From: Lentimicrobiaceae bacterium
GTDB lineage: Bacteria; Bacteroidota; Bacteroidia; Bacteroidales; F082
NCBI GenBank assembly: GCA_015061315.1
Contig: SUWV01000002.1
Coordinates: 1 to 64,000, forward strand
Length of the DNA: 64,000 nucleotides
Direction: 5' to 3'
The first letter of the stretch is position 1, and every line of letters begins with the position of its first letter. Of this stretch, positions 42,581 through 50,420 are shown in pieces. The notes under the pieces were generated by a model, which saw only the letters and a list, made by a program, of their open reading frames with translations, did not search any database and had not been told where the DNA came from. The position numbers and the translations under genes were made by a program.

Positions 42581-44636
42581 TAATAAATCTCCTAACAATG
42601 TTTCCTTTATCAGTTTTTATATTGATGAAATAAATGCCATTTTCCAAATCATCGACGTCAATAACTTGTTGACCTGTTGTCTTGTTGACTTGTTGTCTCA
42701 TAGTTCTTCCGTAAATGTCGTATATCGCAATTTCTTCAACATTCGCTTCTGTCGCGATGGTCAATTCGTCTTTAACAGGGTTAGGGTAGATGTCGCAAGC
42801 AATTTGATTTTCCTTAAACTCATTGACATTTACCTCATCATTTATTTTTCCTATCGCGCTCACCGATTTTCTTCCACCTTCATAAACAGCTACAACCTCA
42901 ACGATATGTCTTAATCCGTCATATACATTCCATGCAGTGGCTTCATCGGTGAATGTAAGTCCTTCGATATTTTCTTTTATTAATTTACCATCGATGATGA
43001 TGTTATATCCGTCGGGTGTTCCCTGACTTGGTGCTTCCCAGCTGACCACTGCTTTAGGGTCGTTACCTGTTATGGTAATATTTACGTTTTGTGCAGGATA
43101 AACGTGTTCGGTATATTCGTAAGCGAAGCGACTGTTGAGAACTTCCTTTGTTGTCGGATTTTGAATCCAGATAGCGACTTCTAAATCATCGAGTTCTTCT
43201 ACATTTGTCGATGTCATATCGTGAGAAAATTCCAAACGTTGATATGTTCCTGCTTCAAAGTCTAATTTCGTTCCACTTGGAGAACCTAACATTTTCATCA
43301 AGATATGATGGAACTCTGTCTCACCGTTGCTACCGATGTTTTTGGTAGTGGTCTTTTCATTGACAGTCACGTAAGCCTTTAAATTTTTTATATTGATATA
43401 AGGCATGAAGTCGGCGATGACAGTGATGGTGCTGTCGTTTAAGGTGAAGCTGCCTCTTATGTCGAAGAAAGATGGTGTGTTATAACTTATGTCCATTTTC
43501 TCTTGAGAGATGGCATAGTTAGTAAATTTTGTTGTGCCGTCTAAGAACAATGTCGGAACGTTGTTTACTCCGTAATAGGTTCTTCTTGTGTTACAGTCTG
43601 ATATATAATAAGGATCGCCAGGAGCAGGTCCGTTCATAGGATATTTGACGTATGTGAATCTGCCAGCATTGTTTTGTGTGAGTGTGTCCATGTCTTTGTT
43701 TGTGAAGACGCATGGAAAACATGTCGAACTGGAGAAGTGTTCTATCATAGAAATTTTCTGCACTGTGCTCATTCCGACAAATATGTCTTTGCTATTGATA
43801 TTATTGTCGTTGAAATCGTCGTCTTCTCCATTGACAGATGTCACTTCTACGTTTAAAGTGATGTCGCCTTCTGAGAAGAAATTGGCTTTCTTGAATGTAA
43901 ATTGTTCAGAAGCGAAAGTCTCTATGTTTGTTTCAAATGTCTCGCTGATGAAATTGTCGCTGCCTTCCACTTGATATTTTGCCTCAAAAGATTCTATCGT
44001 TGAAGAACCTAAGTTTCTGACAGTGAATGTGACATAGTTATAGCCATTACCCAAGTTACTTGGAACGTCAACGCTTGTGAGTTCGGCATCGTTTGCTTCT
44101 TGCGAGAAGATGAGTATGTCGTCGAACTGCCATGAGTTGATGTCGTTGGTATTTCCTTCAAAATATAAGCAAACCAAGACATTTGCTTTTCCCATGTCGT
44201 CTGTCTTAATGATTTCATCAACGACATATCTGTCGGTTTTGTCATATTCTTGTCTCCATCCGTCGTTCCATGTAGCGCCGTTGTCTGATGAGGTGGCGAC
44301 ACCTATGGTACATGTGCCTTCGTAATAAGGATAATAGTCGAGATAATGTTTGAACGAAATAGCTATCGCTGGCACGTTTGTAAGGTCGAGAGGTGTCATC
44401 ACCATTCTAGAGGTGCCTTTGAAGATAGGATCCCAGAAGAGATCGAGTTCGTTGGGTTTGCCGCCAGCGTTGTCGGACTTTGCAATAGACCAGTTCTTAG
44501 CGCCATCGCCCATGACTTTCCAGCCCGATGGAAGCGAGGTCTTGTCAAAACTCTCGTTTAAAAGAGTCGCTCTGCTTTGTGAGAAAACAGCTGCATTTAA
44601 TAACAATGCGATTGTAAGTAATAATGTCTTTTTCAT
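42573..44636 (-). CDS. Omp28-like T9SS cargo with thioredoxin-type CXXC (array member 7)
   Basis: This 687-residue paralogue has signal peptide (MKKTLLLTIALLL ... FSQ), cleaved-adhesin-like domain (ESFDKTSLPSGWK ... WQFDDILI), CARDB-like domain and Omp28 domain with CXXC as C-F-P-C (about residue 306) and cis-Pro motif NNVPTLFLDG. TEFHHILMKML is kept. There is one FN3-like domain. The sorting domain carries cassette C (TMRQQVNKTTGQQVIDV), the only array member to do so; the other cassette C proteins are outside the array (15437 and 25905). It lies between the subtilisin-like protease and member 6. Confidence 0.85.
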   Translation of the reverse strand: MKKTLLLTIALLLNAAVFSQSRATLLNESFDKTSLPSGWKVMGDGAKNWSIAKSDNAGGKPNELDLFWDPIFKGTSRMVMTPLDLTNVPAIAISFKHYLDYYPYYEGTCTIGVATSSDNGATWNDGWRQEYDKTDRYVVDEIIKTDDMGKANVLVCLYFEGNTNDINSWQFDDILIFSQEANDAELTSVDVPSNLGNGYNYVTFTVRNLGSSTIESFEAKYQVEGSDNFISETFETNIETFASEQFTFKKANFFSEGDITLNVEVTSVNGEDDDFNDNNINSKDIFVGMSTVQKISMIEHFSSSTCFPCVFTNKDMDTLTQNNAGRFTYVKYPMNGPAPGDPYYISDCNTRRTYYGVNNVPTLFLDGTTKFTNYAISQEKMDISYNTPSFFDIRGSFTLNDSTITVIADFMPYINIKNLKAYVTVNEKTTTKNIGSNGETEFHHILMKMLGSPSGTKLDFEAGTYQRLEFSHDMTSTNVEELDDLEVAIWIQNPTTKEVLNSRFAYEYTEHVYPAQNVNITITGNDPKAVVSWEAPSQGTPDGYNIIIDGKLIKENIEGLTFTDEATAWNVYDGLRHIVEVVAVYEGGRKSVSAIGKINDEVNVNEFKENQIACDIYPNPVKDELTIATEANVEEIAIYDIYGRTMRQQVNKTTGQQVIDVDDLENGIYFINIKTDKGNIVRRFIKN
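42663..42700. repeat. Cassette C (R6 octamers) in array member 7
   Basis: ACTTGTTG, ACCTGTTG, TCTTGTTG, ACTTGTTG, TCTC: an 8-nt period encoding RQQVNKTTGQQV. Confidence 0.8.
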
Positions 44637-44667
44637 ATTTTTTTATGTCTATGATTTCAATTCCTCA

Positions 44668-44770
44668 GACGCACGTCCGTGCGCCTCTACAGGATTTACG
44701 ATAATCTTTCGTAGAGACATACGTCCGTATATCTTAAAAACAATTCTTCATTCTTCATTCTTAATTTTTA
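44668..44770. repeat. Class III spacer: R9 palindrome plus R5 repeats
   Basis: ACGCACGTCCGTGCGCCTCTAC and GTAGAGACATACGTCCGTAT are two palindromes with facing GCCTCTAC/GTAGAGAC ends (44668-44732), followed by TTCTTCATTCTTCATTCTTAA over the protease stop. Nearly identical to 47936-48050. Confidence 0.8.
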
Positions 44771-47700
44771 ATAAATCTCCTAACAATGTTTCCTTTGTCA
44801 GTTTTTATATTGATGAAATAAATTCCATTTTCCAAATACTGTACGGACACATTGAATGTGTCCATCGTTGATGTGGACGCATTCGATGCGTCCCTACAAC
44901 AGAGGCGACCATAAATGTCGTAAATAGCAACTTCTTCTACACGAAGTTCAGTTGCGATAATTAACTCTTCTTTAACTGGATTTGGATAGAGTAGGAGTGA
45001 AGATGAAATCTCTTCTATGCTTTCTTCATTTTTTTCATCGGTTACGTCGCAGTCTTTGTCAGACTCATCGCTTTCTTTGCTGCCATTCACAGCTGTGACG
45101 TAGAAACAATATTTAGTGTCTGCAACCAAGTCTTCGACTAAATATTCTGTCTCATCGGTATCGTCTATAAGTTTGTCATCTTGATAGATGTTATAGCTCT
45201 CGGCATTTTCCGCCTCATTCCATGTCAACAAGATTGAAGAACAACTTTTTGCATTAGCCTCGAAGTTTTCTGGTGCTTCTAAAGAGAGTTCTAATGTCTT
45301 TGCACAGGATTCTGCTGACATAGCTGACTCTTCACCATTAACGACTGTAGTAACTGTGTAGCAATATTGTTTATTTTCTGTAAGTTCCTTATCTATATAA
45401 GAATTCATTTCTACATTTTTCAACAATTTCCCGTCACGATATATGTTATAGCTATCAGCCTCTTTCACTTCGTCCCATGTTAATGATATCGAAGAAGTGC
45501 TTGTTGGTGTCGCGATGAGATTTTCAGGAGCATCGATGATTTCCGGATCTGGTGTTGGAGCTATTGTGTCAGTAGGATTTTCATTGTCTTCTGACAATGT
45601 TGCGCAGGCTTTGTTGGAATGTCCTGACTCTCCCATTTCGTTTACTGCTGTCGCTGTGAAGCAGTACGTTCCATAGTTCAGTTTGATAATTTTACATGTT
45701 GTCTCAGTAGTGTTACCGAGTATTACATTTCCATGATAAATATTATAATATTCTGCTTTCTCTACAGCATCCCATGATAATTGTATATCTGATGAGCTTA
45801 TTGCTTCTGCTACGAGATTAGTAGGTGCTGATGGCATCTCCTCATTTTCTTCTTCTATCAGTTTGCAAGCTTCGTAGGCATTGATACGTCCGGAGCCTGT
45901 TCTGTTACTTTTCTTGTAATCTAAAGGTGTGGCTGTGGTTTCTAATATTCTGCAAATATCAGCTGGCGTGAGGTTAGGGTTCTTGTCGAGCATAAGTGCC
46001 ATGACGCCAGCCACGCAAGGTGTAGCCATTGAAGTGCCGCTAAAGCTATAGTGACCGTAATTATCATCGTAAGCTGCAGAGAGTATATCAACGCCTGGCG
46101 CGCTGACATCAGGGCGGATAAGACCGAAGTCGCTGTCATTGCTTGCAGCGCCTGCTCTCTTGCTATCGGCTTTTAATGCCGATAACTTTCCTTTTGATGA
46201 TTTATATTCATAGTCGTCTATTGATTTCAGTTCTGTTATTGCTGTTCCATTTTCGTCTGACATGTATGCGCGTATCATCCAAGTGCAACTAAGACCTTGT
46301 TCGGAGAGGTCTCCCCATGTCGTTCCGTCTACAGAAAGCCAGCGTCCGTTAGGATTGCCGGTATTAGAACATGCTGCCGCAGGATAATTTATGCCGTTGT
46401 TGGTGGATAACACAATCCAGAGGTTTTCGTTTCTGTCTATAGGCAATGAACTTGTCATATCTATTTCGACAACACTATTGGAGCCTGTCAGTTCAAATGT
46501 CTGGGTATGTACCAACACTTTTGGTGCATAATCGCCACCGTAATACACGAGTAGTTCCAGTGTGTCGGCGATGTAGTCATAGACAGCTATTTTTGACAGC
46601 ATGTTACCGCTATGTTGCTGTAATATAGCTGCAGGGAACATGACGCCCCAGTAGAATGACTCTGGTCCGCCTATGCTTGTCTCGAAGATGCCGTTGTCGT
46701 AATGCAACCAATTTTCATCTATCTCAACACCTGAGTTTAATAGATAGTCGTGCCACTGTGATCCTTGCCATGTCACAGGACCTTCTGATGAGAAGTAGGC
46801 TGGTTCATCATAATAATCTACGGCCCCCACCGCCACCACTGCTGACAGACCTCCTGCATTAGCTTGTTGGTCAGGGTGTAGCCATGGCGGAGGACAGTTG
46901 CCAGGGGCGTTAATGTTATAAGGTATAGGTATTGTGTCAATGCCGGCTCTCTCGTTACCTGCTGCCACAGAAGCTACTACACCTGCATACATCACGTTCT
47001 CGAACATCTCACGCATGATCTCACTCACGTATGAATTAGGATATGTCCAGCCTAAGGAGATGCTTAGGATGTCGGCGCCATTCTCTACAGCGAACTCAAC
47101 ACCTGACACAAAGGCGTCTAATGTGCCGCGTCCGTCATCGTCCAAGACCTTCACGCACATCAATGTAGCATCGGGAGCCATACCGGTCTGTGTACCTGAG
47201 GTGCCGTCGCCACTGATAGTGCCAGCACAGTGTGTGCCATGTCCATTGTGGTCATCGGTGTTTGAATTATTGTCGATGAAGTTCCAGCCGTGATCGGGAT
47301 ATTCAGAGCCGCCATCCCATAAGTGATCTTGCAAATCGGCATGCTCACTGTTGACACCAGAGTCTAAGACAGCTACGATGACGTCTTTGCCGGTATAGCC
47401 TTCTGCCCATACTTGATCGGCTCCAACAGTGGTGACATTCTGAATGAGACCTCTCTGCTTCTGAGCCTTCATTGGCTTGTAATCACCTATAAGTTTCTCC
47501 TTGCCATTATGAGCTATGAGTGAGATGCCCGACAATTCCGATGTTTTATAAATGACATCTCTCGATGCTGTACAGCTGATGGTGTTTACCAACCAGTGCG
47601 ATTTCAAATCCGTGACATTGTTACCTTCTTCAGCTTGAAGATATGCCATTACCTTATTTTGGTTATCATATGAGTGTTTTTTCAACTTAGCAATAACACT

Positions 47701-47916
47701 TTTTCTTTTTTCATCCTTATCTTTGATGTTGGTGAATTTGACATCCAAGTCGTTTACGTCATGTCGCGATTCCATAACAATATTGATAGAAATCAGATCA
47801 TTGCTTTTTTGATTCAATATTGCTTGTAATTCTGGATCTATAACATCAAAGTTCTGTGCATTTAATCCCAATGCTGAAATCAATAATGCAATAATAAATG
47901 TTAAAATCCTTTTCAT
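44761..47916 (-). CDS. T9SS-secreted subtilisin-like (S8) protease with nested domain
   Basis: This 1051-residue exported protease has a signal peptide (about 1-20, ending LNAQ), a propeptide-like region (to about 150) and an S8 catalytic domain with Asp185 region AVLDSGVNSEH, His in DHNGHGTHCAG (about 225), oxyanion Asn in AAGNERAG (about 319) and Ser in SFSGTSMATPCVAG (about 626). Between the Asn and the Ser, about residues 395-555 are an inserted WLHYDNG ... NPNGRWLSVDGTTW domain homologous to the two copies in the 1700-residue adhesin. Three FN3 domains (about 690-975) and a T9SS sorting domain with cassette B follow. The last FN3-to-end junction ESIEEISSSLLLYPNP is shared with array member 8. 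It sits mid-operon between members 7 and 8. The likely role is surface proteolysis, possibly of host or neighbouring proteins. Confidence 0.9.
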   Translation of the reverse strand: MKRILTFIIALLISALGLNAQNFDVIDPELQAILNQKSNDLISINIVMESRHDVNDLDVKFTNIKDKDEKRKSVIAKLKKHSYDNQNKVMAYLQAEEGNNVTDLKSHWLVNTISCTASRDVIYKTSELSGISLIAHNGKEKLIGDYKPMKAQKQRGLIQNVTTVGADQVWAEGYTGKDVIVAVLDSGVNSEHADLQDHLWDGGSEYPDHGWNFIDNNSNTDDHNGHGTHCAGTISGDGTSGTQTGMAPDATLMCVKVLDDDGRGTLDAFVSGVEFAVENGADILSISLGWTYPNSYVSEIMREMFENVMYAGVVASVAAGNERAGIDTIPIPYNINAPGNCPPPWLHPDQQANAGGLSAVVAVGAVDYYDEPAYFSSEGPVTWQGSQWHDYLLNSGVEIDENWLHYDNGIFETSIGGPESFYWGVMFPAAILQQHSGNMLSKIAVYDYIADTLELLVYYGGDYAPKVLVHTQTFELTGSNSVVEIDMTSSLPIDRNENLWIVLSTNNGINYPAAACSNTGNPNGRWLSVDGTTWGDLSEQGLSCTWMIRAYMSDENGTAITELKSIDDYEYKSSKGKLSALKADSKRAGAASNDSDFGLIRPDVSAPGVDILSAAYDDNYGHYSFSGTSMATPCVAGVMALMLDKNPNLTPADICRILETTATPLDYKKSNRTGSGRINAYEACKLIEEENEEMPSAPTNLVAEAISSSDIQLSWDAVEKAEYYNIYHGNVILGNTTETTCKIIKLNYGTYCFTATAVNEMGESGHSNKACATLSEDNENPTDTIAPTPDPEIIDAPENLIATPTSTSSISLTWDEVKEADSYNIYRDGKLLKNVEMNSYIDKELTENKQYCYTVTTVVNGEESAMSAESCAKTLELSLEAPENFEANAKSCSSILLTWNEAENAESYNIYQDDKLIDDTDETEYLVEDLVADTKYCFYVTAVNGSKESDESDKDCDVTDEKNEESIEEISSSLLLYPNPVKEELIIATELRVEEVAIYDIYGRLCCRDASNASTSTMDTFNVSVQYLENGIYFINIKTDKGNIVRRFIKN
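44840..44898. repeat. Cassette B palindromic element in the S8 protease
   Basis: Complete element with both palindromes (GGACACATTGAATGTGTCC and GGACGCATTCGATGCGTCC) and TGTACGGA/TCCCTACA ends, encoding CCRDASNASTSTMDTF in frame. Confidence 0.85.
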
Positions 47917-47935
47917 ATTTTTATTCTAATATTTT

Positions 47936-48050
47936 CGACGTACGTCCGTGCGCCTCTACATGACATATGATAATCTCTCGTAGAGACATACGGACGTATA
48001 TCTTAAAAACAATTCTTCATTCTTCATTCTTCATTCTTAATTCTTAATAA
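47936..48050. repeat. Class III spacer: R9 palindrome plus R5 repeats
   Basis: Second copy of the spacer at 44668-44770; ACGTACGTCCGTGCGCCTC and GTAGAGACATACGGACGTA are the palindromes, then TTCATTCTTCATTCTTCATTC. Confidence 0.8.
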
Positions 48051-50346
48051 ATCTCCTAACTATGTTTCCTTTATCAGTTTTTATATTGATGAAGTAAATT
48101 CCATTTTCCAAATCCTGTACGGACACATTGAATGTGTCCATCGTTGATGTGGACGCATTCGATGCGTCCCTACAACAGAGGCGACCATAAATGTCGTAAA
48201 TCGAAACTTCTTCAACACGAAGTTCAGTTGCGATAATTAACTCATCTTTAACTGGATTTGGATAGAGTAGGAGTGAAGATGAAATCTCTTCTATGCTTTC
48301 TTCTAATGTCTTCACGCAGGCTTGTTCCGATTGTTCTGACTCTATATCACCGGCAGCAGCTGTCACGGTGTAGCAGTAATATGTGTCTTCTTCTAAACCT
48401 TCGTCTGTGTAATTGTTTTCCGTAGTTTTTCTGATCATGACATTGTCGCGGTAGATGTTGTAGCTTTCAGCGTTTTCTACTTTGTCCCATGTCAAAGTTA
48501 TTGAAGATGTGCTTGCTGCGTTTGCGTTTATGTTTTTAGGAGTCTCTAATGATGTAATTTCTTCGTCTTCGTTTTCTTCTACGCCGAATAATTTCGCAAC
48601 GCCTACTGATGTCTTTCCATTTTCATAGACAGCTATTACTTCAGCGGTTAATCTATCGTCAGCGTAATTGAATTCGTATGATGTAGCTGTCTCATTTTCA
48701 GAAACTACATTACCGTTTATATATACCTTATAACAAACAGGCGTTCCTTGTTCAGGAGCTTCCCATGTCAGTGTCTTTACTTCTTCATTTTGATTTAACG
48801 TCAGATTATTGACTGGATAGCAATGTTCTGTATATTCGTAAGCGAAGATGCTGTTGTATATCTCTTGTGTCACAGGATTTTGTAGCCACAACGCTACTTC
48901 CAAATCGTCGAGTTCTTCAACATTGGTCAGCGACATATTGTAAGTAAATTCCAAACGATGGTATTCTCCTGCTTTGAGGTTAATCTCGTTGCCTGACTTG
49001 GATTTCAGCATTTTCAACATGACGTGATGAAATTCTGTTTCGCCGTTTGAGCCTGTGTTTTTCACTGTGGTTTTTTCATTAATAGTGACAAAAGCGAGTA
49101 CGTTATCTAATTTTACGTACGATAAGAAGTCGGCGATGATGTAGATGTTATCGCCATCTATTTTAAAGGCACCTCTGATGTCGGCGTATGCTGGTGTGTT
49201 ACGTCTTTCATCTAACATCTCTTGTGTCAGGTAGTTGCTGCCTTTACTCATTCCGTCTAAGAAGATATTAGGAACACCTGTCACACCATATTCTTGAACG
49301 CGATGTGCTGCCTCGAAAGTGTGATACGGATCACCTGCAGTAGAGAATTTCGTGTAGGTGTATTTGCCCTCGTTGGCAAGCATAAGTGGATGCATCTGCT
49401 GATTTACTGCCACGCAAGGACCACATGTCGAACTCGAGAAATGTTCTATCATTGGAGTCCTTTGTGCCTTGTTGAAAGCGACTGAGATTTTCTTTTCAAC
49501 ATAATTGTTACTCATATCCTGATCTTCTTCTCCATTGACAGATATGATTTCTACAGATATGGTATAAGGCTTGTTTTTTGCTAAAGCATTGAAAAGCTTG
49601 TCTTTATATGTGAACTGCGCTACTTCAGAATTGGCGATGTTTCTTTCAAAGGTGGCAGTGACAGGACTTTCCCAATTGCTGACATTAATCTTGGCTTCAA
49701 ATGATTGTATTGGCTTAGTTCCCATATTCTCAACACCGAACGCTATTTCTCTATCTTCTGTCTCAATGATATTCGGAATGTTGATGTCGATAAGTTTGAT
49801 GTCGAGTTCTTTTTGTTCATAGATGAGTAAATCGTCGAAGAACCAGTTGTCCATCTGGTTTGAAATACCTTCGTAAAAGAGACAGAACATGACGTTGTTG
49901 TTGCCCATATCCGGAGTCGTGAATTCTGTCTTCACAGTGTAAGCTCCTGTCTTTGTGTAATCTTGCGACCAACCGATATTCCACGTCTCTCCGTCAATAG
50001 AAGTAGCTATTCCTATCTTGTGAACAAATTCGTTGTCTTTGAAATTGTCGAAGAAATGTTTGAACGATACCGTCATCTTGTTTATTCCGCTGAGGTTATA
50101 TGACTTGGTTATGAGACGTGTAGTGCCTTCAAACTTAGGATCCCATGAAAGTTTCAGTTCTTTACCGCTGCCGTTGGAATATGTCGTCGATGATATTCTC
50201 CAGTTTCCATTTCCGACTTCTGATGTCGTCCAGCCTTCAGGCAATCCTGAACCGTCGAAAGTTTCATTGACGAAAGTCGCTCTGCTTTGCGAGAAAACAG
50301 CAAACGAAAATAATAATGCGATAGTAAGTAGTAATGTCTTTTTCAT
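48037..50346 (-). CDS. Omp28-like T9SS cargo with thioredoxin-type CXXC (array member 8)
   Basis: This 769-residue paralogue has signal peptide (ending VFSQ), cleaved-adhesin-like domain (ETFDGSGLPEGWT ... WFFDDLLI), CARDB-like domain and Omp28 domain with CXXC as C-G-P-C (about residue 309), the same pair as canonical thioredoxin, and cis-Pro motif TGVPNIFLDG. TEFHHVMLKML is kept. A second FN3 domain (TPKNINANAASTSSITLTWD) closely resembles those of the S8 protease encoded downstream, and the C-terminal segment from EESIEEISSSLLLYPNPVK onward is nearly identical to it, a sign of gene conversion. The sorting domain carries cassette B. Confidence 0.85.
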   Translation of the reverse strand: MKKTLLLTIALLFSFAVFSQSRATFVNETFDGSGLPEGWTTSEVGNGNWRISSTTYSNGSGKELKLSWDPKFEGTTRLITKSYNLSGINKMTVSFKHFFDNFKDNEFVHKIGIATSIDGETWNIGWSQDYTKTGAYTVKTEFTTPDMGNNNVMFCLFYEGISNQMDNWFFDDLLIYEQKELDIKLIDINIPNIIETEDREIAFGVENMGTKPIQSFEAKINVSNWESPVTATFERNIANSEVAQFTYKDKLFNALAKNKPYTISVEIISVNGEEDQDMSNNYVEKKISVAFNKAQRTPMIEHFSSSTCGPCVAVNQQMHPLMLANEGKYTYTKFSTAGDPYHTFEAAHRVQEYGVTGVPNIFLDGMSKGSNYLTQEMLDERRNTPAYADIRGAFKIDGDNIYIIADFLSYVKLDNVLAFVTINEKTTVKNTGSNGETEFHHVMLKMLKSKSGNEINLKAGEYHRLEFTYNMSLTNVEELDDLEVALWLQNPVTQEIYNSIFAYEYTEHCYPVNNLTLNQNEEVKTLTWEAPEQGTPVCYKVYINGNVVSENETATSYEFNYADDRLTAEVIAVYENGKTSVGVAKLFGVEENEDEEITSLETPKNINANAASTSSITLTWDKVENAESYNIYRDNVMIRKTTENNYTDEGLEEDTYYCYTVTAAAGDIESEQSEQACVKTLEESIEEISSSLLLYPNPVKDELIIATELRVEEVSIYDIYGRLCCRDASNASTSTMDTFNVSVQDLENGIYFINIKTDKGNIVRRFIKN
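48116..48174. repeat. Cassette B palindromic element in array member 8
   Basis: Identical in layout to the copies at 44840 and 50488. Confidence 0.85.
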
Positions 50347-50420
50347 ATTTTTAAAGTTATGGAGTTATGGAGTTGTGAAGTTATGGAGTATTTCTTCATT
50401 CTTCATTCTTAATTCTTAAT
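50347..50420. repeat. Class II spacer: R4 plus R5 repeats
   Basis: TTATGGAGTTATGGAGTTG and following R5 units overlapping the stop of member 9. It differs from 38111-38178 mainly by one extra TTCATTC unit. Confidence 0.85.
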
